From Ectocarpus siliculosus (taxonomy: Eukaryota; Sar; Phaeophyceae; Ectocarpales; Ectocarpaceae), in assembly GCA_000310025.1 (NCBI GenBank), contig FN649752.1, forward strand, positions 2,342,766 to 2,406,765: a stretch of 64,000 bases of DNA, in the 5' to 3' direction. This document shows, piece by piece, positions 1 through 11,162 of the stretch. The position numbers and the translations under genes were made by a program. The stretch's first letter is position 1. Every line of letters starts with the position of its first letter. Below the pieces are notes generated by a model. The model made no database searches. It saw only the letters and a list, made by a program, of their open reading frames with translations, and was not told the origin of the DNA.

Positions 1-1
1 G

Positions 2-2747
2 GGGGGGAGAGAGGGAGAGGGAGAGAGCCACCTTGTGTCTGGCAGCAACGGGATCTTGGGGAACGGGGGCGCGGAGGGGGCGGGGGCGGCGGCTAGCGCT
101 AGCGCTGCCGCCGGCGGGGAAGAAGAGGTGAGATTTAAGTCGTTTGTGGTCCTTGTTGTTGCGGTGTACGTAAACCGTTAAACTTCGTGTCCGTCCATTC
201 TCGGAGGGCTGTGTGTAAAAGTAGGCTCGAGGGCGTGTGAGGAAATGTGTGGGTTACTGGATTGGCGGGGAAGGAGGTGGATCGATCGATCACTGATCCT
301 CGAGAGAAGGCGGTTTGTTGAGAGGTAAGGGAAAGGGGCTGCAGGTTAGGGAAAGGGGTTTTTGAGAGGTTAGGGAAAGGGGCTGCAGGTTAGGGAAGGG
401 GTTTGTTGAGAGGTTAGGGAAAGGGGCTGCAGGGGGGGACGACGCCCGGAAGAGGCGGTGAGGGTTGTGTTACTTGTCGGGACATGAGGCAAGTTGTTTG
501 TTGTGTTTGTTGGGGCAGAGAGGGGCAGGGAGGGCGGGAGGGACGGGGCACGGACAGGGTGACGAATGCAGTTTTTTTTTTTTTCTTTTTTTTTTCTTCT
601 GAAATATGGCACAACGAATCCACATCTCTTATCGGTAGAAAACAGTCGAAGATTTTTGGTACCAGTATGTATTTTTCGTTGGTGGAGGACGTGGCCACGA
701 AAGTTTGTGGCGATGTCGGGGAGAGGTCAAAGTGTTGTTGGAATTCCGCGGGGGACGCTTGGGTATGGTGTGAAAGCAACGACCTCCCTCCAACGTTTGA
801 AGGGAGGTCGTTGCTTTCACAACTGAATTTTTTTCAAGATCGCTTCGTGCTAAGTGACAAGCGCGGTAAAATTCCCTGGTCTCTCGCTGTAAGCTGAGAT
901 TTGAGTGTCGGCTCTCTCGCCGCCGCCAAAATGCTGCCGTTCTGGGCGGTGAAACAGAAGTATTTGTTGTTTTGTTGTTTCCTGCTTAGCCCTACCAGCC
1001 GCGCGTGTCCATCACTCCCCCTTCTCCTCTGCGCGTTGACCTGCTTCTGCTTGATCGAGTACCTATCAACACGCTGTCTCTTGCCCCCCTTTTTCTTGCT
1101 CTGTCGGCAGGCGGGCGAGGAAGGCTACGGATGCTCACTTCTGTGGAGAATTCTCAGCGAAAAGTTCCCGGTAAGAACGAAAAAAGAAGGAAATGTCCTC
1201 TTGATCGGATGTGTCGTGGCCTGGAAGTGTATCAACCTTCATTTTGATTGCGGCCGGTTTCTTCAGCAACAAGACCAGCTTGCCGTGAGGGCTGGTGCCC
1301 TCAACTGCCTCGCCGCCAATGTCTCGACTTTTGGCATCCCCCTACGGCTGTTGTCATGTTCCTTTGATATGCACTCTCCTTGTTTCGCACTCTCCTTGTT
1401 TCCTCTGACCGAGCCGAGTTTTGCGACGCGCCCTGGCGTGGTACGCATGGGTAGGTATGCTAGTGCTTCCGTAGTCTCGGATCTGAAGGGTCCCTCTGTG
1501 GCTTATGTCTCCCGAAGCAGAGCGTCGTTATGACACATAGGAGCAACACCCACTCATCAAGACTCACACTTGATTTTTGCTGCTTGGATGAATGTTTGTC
1601 TGACTTTTTCACGCGACTCATGCTGCTGCCATGTATGTATGTATGCCTGATTTTTTTGTCATCTCAGAACGACCCTCCCTGAACAGCGTCGTTTGACGTA
1701 CGTGCAACACCCACTCATCGAAACGCACACGTGGTTTTTGCTGCTGCTGCTGCCGTTTTCGTGTGTGTTTTTTTGTCACGCCAGCACTACATCAACCAAG
1801 GGTTGGAGGACACCCAGGTGCAAGTACCAAACGGGAAGTTTCCTACCATCGGCTTCAAGAAGGTGCGTACCCGCTGTTGCTGTCGTTGCTGCTGTCGTTG
1901 CTGCTGCCTGTGTTGTTGTCGTAGTCACTCGAAAGAGGCCTGGTATCACATTAGTTGTACCTCTACCTCTGGGTCTTTTTTTTTTATCGATGGTCCCTGC
2001 TGTACATGAAAACAGCGGCACGGCTGATGGTGAATCAGGAAAGGGCATATTTCCTTGCGTGTTCCCCCGTCGCCCCGCGCTCTCGCCCCTTCTGCTGTCT
2101 CAAGTTTCGTTTGAGCGGGTTTGGCCTGGATTTTTTTATACTGACTCGAAAGTTGAAGAATTGGCGTGTGGACGTATGTGCTGTTGAAAATACCACCCTC
2201 GCTCATTGTGTGAGCAATTCAGGATGATTGCGTTTGTTTTCTTTTTTTTCTCCCTCGATATCGGTTTCTTGGATGTATCAGTTTTCGGAAATGATCTCTC
2301 TTGGTGTCCCTTGTTGTTTGAGTCTTCCGATAAATTCTGCTGTTTTGGTTTCATTTTGTGTCTTGCCCGGGGGAAGGGGGGTGTGCTCATAGTCGTGCAT
2401 GCCGTAGTGGTTAGACCATTGACCTCGCATCCCTACAAAGCCGGGACGGAGCACGCCGGGTTCTCACCGGACCAGGCTTTACCGGGGAGGGGGGGGGGCT
2501 TCGCCGTATCGTGGCTGTGAGCCGTCTGTGTGCCCCCCGGCCCATCTCCACGCCCCAGCAGAGACATGCGTGTTGTTTCTCACGCGGTTTGATTCATTTG
2601 GTGACGTGGGACCTCACAATAAGAACACGCCCTATCTTTCCCTCCCCCCTTGGTGGTATGCATGCTTCTGTTATTCAGGAAAACCCTAACGAGAGCCGTA
2701 GCAACTACCGGAGAGCCGAGCAAGGCATTCGGATACGCGGGAGCTGA
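2..2747 (+). CDS. Hypothetical multi-exon gene, 3' portion
   Basis: I do not recognise this product. Five open segments lie between good splice sites and all are in phase 0: 2-127 (donor GTGAGA), 1111-1170 (donor GTAAGA), 1267-1320, 1785-1862 (donor GTGCGT) and a terminal exon 2679-2747 ending in TGA. The first segment is open at the window edge, so the gene starts upstream. Exon 1 is Gly/Ala-rich; exons 3 and 4 read as ordinary globular sequence (for example AVRAGALNCLAAN and the stretch containing QVQVPNGKFPTIGFKK); the last exon encodes a short basic, polar C-terminus. The donor after exon 3 (GTCTCG) is weak, so that boundary is the least certain. The support is consistent phase and splice sites, not homology. 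The introns hold a telomere-like minisatellite, a strong hairpin and a SINE-like copy. Confidence 0.38.
313..431. repeat. TTAGGG-containing minisatellite
   Basis: About two and a half copies of a roughly 43-bp unit built from GGTTAGGGAAAGGGG and CTGCAGGTTAGGG blocks. The TTAGGG core resembles telomeric DNA, but the unit is longer and interrupted, so it is better called a G-rich intronic minisatellite than a true interstitial telomere. It lies in the first intron of the gene at the left edge. Confidence 0.7.
770..820. other. Near-perfect 51-nt hairpin
   Basis: Bases 770-789 are perfectly complementary to 801-820 (20 bp). One mismatch and three further pairs close a 3-nt loop at 794-796. The arm begins GTGAAAGCAACGACC and returns as GGTCGTTGCTTTCAC. 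It lies in a predicted intron on the + strand. It could be a foldback structure, a small-RNA precursor or the remnant of a tiny inverted-repeat element. Confidence 0.8.
2376..2500 (+). repeat. tRNA-like SINE copy 1
   Basis: The block following a G-run contains an A-box-like TAGTGGTTAGACC and, about 50 nt on, a degenerate B-box GGGTTCTCACC, with a second G-run after it. About 75 bp is close to 90 percent identical to the reverse complement of 43371-43470, and its 5' part matches 51270-51312. Box spacing and dispersal suggest a tRNA-derived SINE family associated with poly-G tracts. It lies in the last intron of the left-edge gene. Confidence 0.55.
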
Positions 2748-2816
2748 AGCTGAAGCTGAACGGCGTTGGTTCAGCTGCCGCGAACAAGATTCTTCGTGAT
2801 CTTCTCACCTCGTCGC

Positions 2817-2870
2817 CAGCAGCAGTAGCCACGGCAGCAGTAGCCACGGCAGCAGTAGCCACGGCAGCAG
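2817..2870. repeat. 15-bp minisatellite CAGCAGTAGCCACGG
   Basis: Three to four tandem copies of CAGCAGTAGCCACGG just downstream of the predicted stop codon of the left-edge gene. In the opposite strand they translate as an Ala/Thr/Val repeat, which I regard as incidental. Confidence 0.8.
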
Positions 2871-4425
2871 CGGTTGTTGAGCTACGCTGCGCAAGGGGCA
2901 TGCGGTGCGGAAGATGGACAGGGCACTGTCCTCAGATGGCTGTAAGGGAGGGGAGGAGAGGGGAGTTTGGCGTGGGTCCCCGTCGACGTTGGTGGCTTGT
3001 CGTAGGACCGGAATCGTGGAAGTGGTCGTACTCCCCCCCCTAGACAGACTTGAAACACAGCGATTGCTCCACGAGTAGGAGAGAGAGTTTGGGAGAGTTC
3101 GAGAGAATTCCGAACCCAAGGAGGGTGGTCTAGGAAACATCTCGTCGAGAGTTCGTTTTCATGGCCGGGGTTGTTTCGTACTGTACACCCTCTGGGCTTT
3201 TTTTCGCTATGTGGCGGCACCAGCACCTTCACAGCGAAGAAAGCATTTTGGTGACATGAGAAATGCGAGCGCGTAGCGCCGCCGTGGAAATCGAGTTTCC
3301 CGCGTCTTTGCCTACCAATCGTCTTAAGCCGATCAATCTCTGAACCTTCCAATACACGCGGTTCGCCCCCCGTTCTTTCCGCGGGCTTTTGTCGACTTTT
3401 TTTTTTTTTGTTCTGTGTCGGCTGTGCCCGGTTTTATCCTCATTGTCGAGAACATGATTTGAATCCTGTTCTGATATCCACGGGTCTCTCACCGGTTTGT
3501 CGCTTGTCCTTGTGCTTCTTTCGGAGGCGTGCGCCCCCATCAGGCCATGCGGGGCAATTGGTGCACATGCCCTCACCGGTCGGTGACGTTGGGGGTGCGG
3601 CTTTTTTCTTGTTAAGATGGCGTGGGTTTGAAATGGAGGTGCTGTAACGCGGCAGTGTAGGTGGTGGTGTTGGTGTGTGTGTCTCAGTACTTGTCTGGCC
3701 TCCAGGATGGTCTCCTTTGTTGCGAGAGTCCAGGGTTGTGCGAGAGAGTTACTCCTCCCCTCTTCCCAACGAAAGGAAAGGCTTCACGGGGCGGTGGAAA
3801 AAAACGCGCGTGGCCGTGGTGCTTGCGGGCGCTTGCGCTGTCAGTCACCGCCGCCAAACATCGAAGAAGCAAAAAACAACTCTTCGGGGTAACATAAAAA
3901 ACCCAAGGTTGGTTTTCTTCCCGCGAGGTTCGATTTTTGTTTTGGTCCTGTTTCGAGCCGCGGAAAGGGTGGGTGCAGCACTGGTCCGGCAAACCCACTT
4001 CGAGTCGTCGCTTTGCCCTCCTGAGGAGGAATGGTGTGTGCGCGCGTGTGCTGAAGGGGGTGGAGGACTTCTCTTTGGCTGCACGGGAACAGACGTGCGG
4101 GACACGTGTAGGCATCGGTCGTGGCGTGGCGTGTCACACATGTCCCGATTTAGCTTGGTTTCAGGGGGCGGCGCGGAGAGCGTGCTGCACGGCCCGCTCT
4201 CGCTGGCGGCACACCCGCGGATCCCCTTGCTTTCTATGTGAAGTTTCGCCCTCCACTATCCCCCCACGTGCAGGGGTCTTGATGCGTTTGCAGCTGGTCG
4301 TGTTTTCTGTTTCTGGCTGTAGAGGCGCGTGGCACTCTTCTATTTAAAATGTGGTGGGTGGAAGGTTGGTTGTGGAGGTCGGCGAAAAGAAGTTGATTCT
4401 CCGTCGGAGAGAGCGAGAGAGAGAC

Positions 4426-4473
<48 letters not shown>

Positions 4474-5392
4474 CGTGGTTTGCTAGGTGCTGTTGCTTCG
4501 ATGAAGACAGTAGCAGCAGTATTCCCCTCTGCCTTTTGGTTGTGGGGTATGCTCGACCGATCGCAAACACCCTTGCTTCTCCCGGCATGTTCCGTTGGCC
4601 GGGGAGAGTGATACCGCCGTCGTCACTACGTACGGGGGATTTTGCGATATGCGCTCACGTGTTCTTCTGCCTTTGTTCCTTTCTCTCTCCCCTTGCGTGT
4701 TTCGCGGGGTATCTGGGGTGGAGAGATGCAACCAGTATTCGTTAGGGGCGCCTCCCCTGTGAATTTGATGGCGCATGCTCTTTCCGTTGTTTCTGCTGTG
4801 TGTGTGTTTGTGTTTTTTTTTTTGCAAAGGCCGGCTGGGTACGGACGGCCAGATGGGGGAGAAGTTGAAAGAATAATAGCCGAAACAGAGGTTAAGAAAA
4901 GAGAGACGCGACGATCGGGCAGCCAGTGCCGTTTTTGACGTTTTCACGCACCATCCTGTGCGATTTGAACCGGCTCTCTGAGTCGCAGCATACGAATCCG
5001 GGACAAACCTTCCGCGGGGGCAGCTTTAGTCTCGCGCACAGGCACGGCCATTTTTTCCTCGTAGCTCCATCTTCAAGCACCATAAGGCTGTGTGGGGAGT
5101 CAACAGCAAGTGGGAAGGAGCTATCTCCCCTTGCGACGGTGCAACATGCGTCACGCCGCAATGAGAGAGAGGGGAGTCTGCCGAGAATCACCGGTCGTTT
5201 TTTTTTCGCACTGTTGTTTTTTTGGGGTGGTTTCCGTGCCTGCACTGCAACGGTCCGGCTCCCAACCGTTCCCGGACGCCTTGCGCGAGGACACGACACA
5301 AGGTAATCCCTTTTACATGCCACGGTTGTGAGCTGGAAACTTTGCGCATACCAACTCCACGTTAAAGCTGAGTCCAACCCCTTTCCAATGAA
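2871..5392. other. Gene-poor region, no supported gene
   Basis: Open frames here overlap on both strands, show no recognisable motifs and lack convincing splice context. The stretch is rich in short homopolymers and in GT- and GA-rich tracts. A basic minus-strand frame at 3229-3576 (115 codons) and a minus-strand frame at 4892-5377 (161 codons) are the longest candidates, but neither matches a family I know. Confidence 0.5.
4404..4470. repeat. (GA)n microsatellite
   Basis: A nearly pure GA dinucleotide tract with a few interruptions in its first 30 bases. It gives artificial RERERE reading frames on the + strand and SLSLSL frames on the other. Confidence 0.95.
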
Positions 5393-6115
5393 ATGAGCGA
5401 AACCGCCTTAAAAACCGGCGTGCGATGCGCCGTGTTGGCATCGGTACAGAGTATTGCAACCGACACGCACACACGGTATGGTGGTCTTGGCAAAGGCACA
5501 ATTAGACTTACCGTAGCCATCGCCAAGCACTTGGCATATGAAGCCTTTTGCAAGAGCAGTTTCGATGACGAAACAGCCTTGCTTCGCCTTAAGGCTTTTC
5601 ACACCAATGGGATCCGGAGACGGGTTACCTTCGAGCTGGCTCGTTTTCTATCCGTACGAACTCGCGATGTTTTCAAACGTCGTGATGACACAGAATACTG
5701 CTTGATCAGTTCCCATCATGACCAGTAGGTTGGGATCTCGGGAGTAGTGCAGATAGAAACGACCAGGATGGCAATGTCGGGAATTCGTTTGGCAGCGATG
5801 AAGGAGGAGGAGAGGGAACGGGAGGAGGACAAGACAGGGACCAAAGCAGCAGTCGAGGAGGGAAAAATGGCGGGGAAGAGAGCGAGAGCTTCGAGCCAGA
5901 TGACTTTCCCCACCACAAACGACGCAGGGCTAGAGAGGAAAAGTCGAGAGGTTGCTGTGAAAATGACCATGAGAACGATGGAGGAGTTGGAAGGAAGGAG
6001 GATGACGGTGAAAGCACTCCAAAATGAACTCGAGTGCAAGGTAGCAGCCTTCGTAGACGTATACAGCGTTTCTCCTGTTGCTACCGTTTCTGTCTTTGAT
6101 CCGGAGAATAGGTGA
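5393..6115 (+). other. Two adjacent ORFs of unknown origin
   Basis: An open frame of 111 codons (5393-5728) has ordinary amino-acid composition with no low complexity. It is followed by overlapping frames to 6115; one of these, open from about 5722 for roughly 100 codons, is Gly/Glu/Asp-rich with a basic KRRRAREEK patch. Base composition here is more even than in the neighbouring genes. The frames could be one ORF broken by a +1 shift, an exon of an unrecognised gene, or part of a decayed element next to the retrotransposon. On the reverse strand a short peptide, AKRIPDI, is shared with the retroelement integrase tail near 7690; I treat this as possibly coincidental. Confidence 0.25.
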
Positions 6116-6765
6116 GTCTCCCCTATGCCGTCCTCTCACGGGGTCCCAGTTAATGGCATTTTGTATTGGTGTAGACACGCGTAGCAATCCCTTAAGACCC
6201 TTCCTTGGTGAAGACTCACTTGTTGATTCATGTCTCTCATTGGACAGCAGTGCATGCTGATTCCTTGCTCTCTGTGGTAGACTGAGCATGTGGGGGCAGA
6301 CCAGCTCCCTCTAACAGGGGCTACCAAGGTCCTGTCCCCTGCTTTATCCTTCAATCGGGAGTTACATCTCCCGCACTTTCCTCTGGGCATTAGCCCGCAC
6401 TTCACTATTACCTACCGTTGGTACTTTGGTACAACTTCAAATCCCAGATCACTAGCCCACCCTGGAGGTCCTCATACGCAGATACGTGAATCTCGGAACT
6501 TGACATATACTTGTCGAATTCCAAATGAGAGTATCGAGGATGCAGAGCTCCAAAATACCACAAGTCACCCCCCCACACCTCTCACTCGATGAGTCGCAAG
6601 ACCATCGTTTGACCTGAAAAAAAGGAAGGTACAGGAAGGAATAAACTGGCACTAACAGAAAGAAAACCAATGGGAGAGCCGCAACAGGCGAATGCTACAT
6701 ATACCATAACAGGTCGGAACCCAAAAGAAAGGGGAAAAGAGGACACGAAAGAAACGAAGAAAATA

Positions 6766-6894
6766 AGCGTCGCCGGAACGACGAAGAGGAACGAACGTCG
6801 TCGGAACGACGAAAAGGAACGTCGTCGGAACGAGAAAAAAAAGGAAAGTCGTCGGAACGACGGAAAAAAGAACGTCGTCGAAACGACGAAAAGG
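6766..6894. repeat. Five tandem palindromic units, GTCGT-ACGAC
   Basis: Five units of about 24-28 bp, each with a GTCGTCGGAACGAC core (a small inverted repeat GTCGT/ACGAC) followed by an A/G-rich spacer such as GAAAAGGAAC. They sit inside a strongly T-poor, A-rich stretch running from about 6600 to 7250. That stretch adjoins the 3' end of the minus-strand retroelement and might belong to its terminal region, though I could not find a matching copy at the other end. Confidence 0.7.
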
Positions 6895-7333
6895 CCTGTA
6901 TCGACAAAACGATAAGATACACCAAACAATCACCACGGTAGCGTGGGAGCGACAACAAAGGTCACGAAACACCTACAGTCCGCAAACTCTAAGACGTAGA
7001 GACAATAATACACCGAAAACGTACAAAAGCACCACAACGTACCACAAAGAAAGGTCGGAAACCAAACGTTTCGGAAGCGACGCAAAGAAGAAAAGGGGTC
7101 GTGCCGCCAAACAATAGCTGACAAAACCTCGGCAGGGAACAGAGAAAGCTCGACCTGGCGGACTATTGAAGCCAAAAGAAAGAAAACGAGAAAACGAAAA
7201 CAATGCTATATTGTAAGAGCAACAGAAGGCAAAAGCAACCAAGCACGCCATCTTAATGGGAGCGCACGAAGTCATCGGGCAACGAGTCCTTCACTACGCC
7301 GCCACGCGACATGTCGATGTTGCGAAGAATAAC

Positions 7334-8983
7334 CTAGAAAAGGGCGCTGCCGCTGTGAGCTTGGAGGCACCAGGATCCGGAGACGGCGGTTTCGCCGGTG
7401 GAGTAGCGAACATCAGGAAGGGCGAGCTTGACAGGTCCAGGGTCGTTCAAGAAGCGGACGACGTACAATAAGTCGGACGGTAGAGGTGGTCCAGAAAATC
7501 TTACCCAACCACCAAAATCCATCGCGTGCTTTGTACCAGAAGAAGGCGCCAACAGGTAGCGGAGTATTGACGAAGCGACGGTCCCATGTTGAACGAGGGA
7601 CGAGCGAGTAGCCCGAGGGCAAAGCTCGTTCTTCTTTACCGCGCGCCACTTCCCGGGTGGCCGCACCAATGCGCATCGCCCGATATCGGGGATTCGTTTG
7701 GCGGTGTTGATCAGGCTGTGGTTCCCTCGAGCATTTGGATGCTCAAGAACTGTCATCAGCACGCGCGGCAGGCGGCTCATATGCACCTCGTTGGTCGCCA
7801 AACCAGTAGCGGCACTAACCGAAGTGTTGTAGGCAACCAAACCTGCGGCAGATGAATGCCCCAATCATCTTGCCTCTCGTTGACGACCATAGCCAGCATC
7901 TGAGCCATCGTGTGATTGACACGCTCCACGCCCCCATTGCCGTTGGGATGGTAAGAGCTGGTAGCCACTTTGCGAATAGCAAGGCGGGCGCACACACCTG
8001 CGACAGTTTAGAACAAAACTGAGAGCCGTTATCAGACAAGAGACTCAACGGGCAACCCCACAAAGTGATATGCCGGTTGACAAGGATGTCAGCGGTGCCT
8101 TCGGCGGTGAAGTCTGCAGCCGTAACCGCGTACATACCAACACGGCGGCTGAAACGATCGGTGAAATGCAGAATATATGTGTTTCCACGCGGTGTCAACG
8201 GGAGGAGACCGAAAAATCGACGCTCACCGACACACCAGGGCCCGAAGGCAGTGGAAGGCACAAAGTAGGCCATCGAGGCGTCTGACGAGACGACTTGAGG
8301 GCTTGGCATCGCAAACAATGCCGCACCCACCACTTTGTACAAATACGCATGCCAACCCACCAATAGAAGTATTAAGGTTCCAGCATGCTAAGCGTGCGGG
8401 CTGCACCGAGGTGGCAGGACGCATCAGCGTGACAAGCTTGCATGATCCATGGATGCAAGAGCATGGGAACATAAATCCGAATGGGTTCATCGTTGAGGAG
8501 GCGAGCAGCACGCCCGCCAGGACGTGTGGTCGCAGACGATGGGAGTGCTGTTTGCTTGCGAACAAGCAAGATCAAGCCATCATCATCAACATGTAGCCGG
8601 CCTTTGTTAGACAGGTCGCGAATCTCCGTTAGAGAACGTCGACGAGCGGACGGAAGATGATCTATGAAATCCGAAGGGAGGGCCGAAGGCCGACCCAGAA
8701 GGATGAAACGAAGTGCTGCATCACACACAGGTTCGTTACGCTGCTCGCGAGCCCAATCAGCATGCGAGAAACGTGTGACAGACGCCCTGAAGGCTAAATC
8801 CGCCGAAGAACGTAAAGCCGCCTCGATAAAAGAGGGGACCGATTCTTGGAATTGTCGACTGCAACCCATCCGAAGGTAGAGCACCAGTGGAGATCGAAGG
8901 CAAATTCGCACGAGCGGTTGATACCAAACGCGGCAAGGACTCCGAAGAGTCAGGGGCAGCAGATGACTGCAGAGTCGGAGCAA
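7334..8983 (-). pseudogene. Retroelement integrase region, frameshifted
   Basis: The N-terminal part (8983-8372) has the His/Cys zinc-binding pattern around HADASCHLGAA, with a CLRC-like pair following in another frame. The catalytic core follows: FTDRFSRRVGMY around 8165 and LLSDNGSQFCSKL around 8035 supply the two aspartates of the DDE triad, and HPNGNGGVERVNHTMAQ at about 7950 supplies the glutamate region in a shifted frame. The C-terminal segment (7864-7334) resembles the integrase tail, with a basic KWRAVKKNEL patch and a possible chromodomain-like end. At least two frame changes are needed to read through it. In an active element it would insert the cDNA into host DNA. Confidence 0.85.
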
Positions 8984-9626
8984 CCGAACTTACAGGAGGC
9001 GTCGGAGACGCAGAATCCACTCCATGAGCTCGAGGCGCGGAGGGATCCGGGGATAGACCGCCAATACCAGTAGTCGAAACTAAACTGGACAGAACTGGGG
9101 TCGTCGAGAACGTTGGGGACGCCGTCGGAGACCGTCGAGACGGCCGCGGCGAAGCGGAGATCCGTGTGGAAGGCAGGGGAGGCAAGTCGTCAGAAAACCC
9201 ATAATTGACCGGTGGGAGTGGCGTACCTGCCACAACCGCCGTACGGCGAGGAGTCCGCGTGGAAATTACTTGAGTAGGGTCGAGGGTCAGTCGTGGCGTG
9301 GCGGTCGGCGAGACGGCCGGCGGAGACTCGGGATCGAAAGCTATAACATCCTCCACAGGCGGGTGCAGTGAGCCACGCCAAATAGGGGGGAGGCCGCTGA
9401 CGCAGTCTTGAAGGAAGCAACTCGCGGAGCTTCTTGGATGGCCAGGGGGCGATGTTCCAGATGCCAGGTGGAGACGAAAGGCCTGACGGCGAAAGACGTG
9501 GACCATGCCGACGGAAGTCGACGAAGTCAGCCGTCGAGGGGGCAAGCCCACCCAAGACCGAAGTCGGGGAAGTTGGAGCGAGCCCACCCAAGCCAACACC
9601 CACGGCGCGATGGCCAGAAGGCGCAA
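8984..9626 (-). other. Pro/Ser/Thr-rich spacer between RNase H and integrase
   Basis: About 200 codons of this minus-strand frame are dominated by Pro, Ser, Thr and Ala (for example SPTASPTFSTTPVLSS). They lie between the end of RNase H and the integrase zinc-binding region. Usual Ty3/gypsy pol genes have only a short linker here. The frame is open for 289 codons and joins the integrase frame without a break, so it looks like a real part of the ancestral polyprotein rather than antisense noise. Confidence 0.55.
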
Positions 9627-9689
9627 GAACGGATGAAGAACACGCTCTCCTCATCGTCATCTGGTGCGACCAGATCGGTCACATTCCGC

Positions 9690-11162
9690 CGCATCGATCG
9701 GAAGGCGAGAGAGGAAATCAGCGTTGCCATTCGCGGAACCCTTGTGATACTCGAGAGTGAAATTAAGGCGGTGAGACATTCTAGCCAACGCTGAACGCGG
9801 GCATTGTTCTCCCCCACCTTGGCAAAATGCTCAAGAGATTTGTGGTTGGTAAAAATCCGAAGTTTCGTACCCACAAGTAACCGCGAAGTCGTTTGATACA
9901 CCACACGATGCTACCCGCCTCGAGGTCGAGGGGAGTCCAATGACGTTCGGAGTCCAAAGTAGCTCGGCTGATGAAAACGATGGGCCGGATGGAGCCATCC
10001 GGCTGTTCTGTTCTTGTTCGAAAGTCCTACCGAACCCATCGCGACTAGCATCTCACAGCAGTAGCGGCGAAAAGGTCGCGAGCCGTCCGAAACGGTACCC
10101 CAATCCGGATAAACCAAGACAGGAGGGTTGGTCAACTCAGACAGCAGGACGCGAACAGCTTGCTCCATGGAAGGGGTGAAGACGAACGTCGCCTGTTTCT
10201 TGAGGAGAGCTTTCAGAAGCCGAATACGTGTAGCCATGTTGGGGGAGGAACTTGAGATAGTAGCTATGGCCGCCGAGAAGAGAACTGAATTGTTTGACAT
10301 CCTTAGGCATAGGCATTTTGGTGAGGGCCGCAACCTTGGCACCATTTGGCCTAACTCCGTCGGGAGAGATGGTGTGGGCGAGGAAACCCGCTTCTGTAGT
10401 ACCGATGGTGGCCTTCGGTGGGGTGAGTTTCAAATTGCGTGACCGCAAACGTTCAAACAGAGCTCGCATGGTATCAACATGAGAAGCAGAAGTGTCGTCA
10501 AAAACGATCAAATCATCCAAGTACGATGCAACACCGCGGAGATTTTTGATGACTTCGTTGACGACCTTGCAAAACCACCCAGGCGCAGCAGAACTGCCTT
10601 GAGGCATCGTCAACCACTCAAAAAGCCCAGAAGACGTCACGAATGCCGTCAAAGGGATTGTATCATGGTGAACCGTGATTTGGTGGAACGGACATTTCAC
10701 GTCAAAAAAGGAATAAATTCGCCCTTTCAACAACTTGTCCAAAGTTTCATCAACTCGAGGAATCGGAAGCTGGCTCGAAGCACAAAGCTTTTTGAGCTTG
10801 CGATAGTTGAAAGTGATGCGAACATCATCAGATTTCTTCGGTACGACTACCAAAGGACTCGAGTAGCGCGAGGTCAAACGTTGGATCAGACCAGCCGCAA
10901 GATACTGATCAAGGATCGCGTCAACTTGTTTCGCCACCGGGGGGTTAACGCGGTATGGGCGAGACGTGACGGGTGCACTGCCTGGAGGAACTGTAAGCTT
11001 GAAAGGAAAAAGCGAACAAGATCCAAAATCGGTCGGGGAACTCGAGAAGATATCATGATACTCGCACAAGACGTTACCAAGCGCAGTGGTGACTTCATGA
11101 GTCCAACCCGGACCGTGGAGATCAACAGAAATCTCACGGAGATGGCAGGGGAGCGATCCCAC
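9690..11162 (-). pseudogene. Retroelement reverse transcriptase and RNase H
   Basis: The 341-codon frame 11162-10137 contains the reverse transcriptase core: the SRYSSPLVVVPKK entry motif, SFFDVKCPFHQI with the first catalytic aspartate region, LTMPQGSSAAP, and the catalytic YLDD box at 10523-10512. RNase H follows in three mixed frames: LVYPDW, a SDGS near 10080, an ERHWTPLDLEAG region near 9920, then TNHKSLEHF and RVQRWLE, and FTLEYHKGSANGNADFLSRL near 9740. Together these are diagnostic of Ty3/gypsy pol. Several one-base frame changes interrupt RNase H, and the RT frame is itself entered by a shift from the upstream frame around 11160. Confidence 0.92.

Noticed and set aside
4926-5377. A gene in the overlapping frames of 126 (+) and 161 (-) codons
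   Set aside because: Neither strand shows motifs, splice partners or a coding-like composition that would favour it.
5778-5800. A second integrase fragment, from the AKRIPDI peptide shared with 7690
   Set aside because: The similarity covers only about 25 bases and the surrounding sequence does not align.
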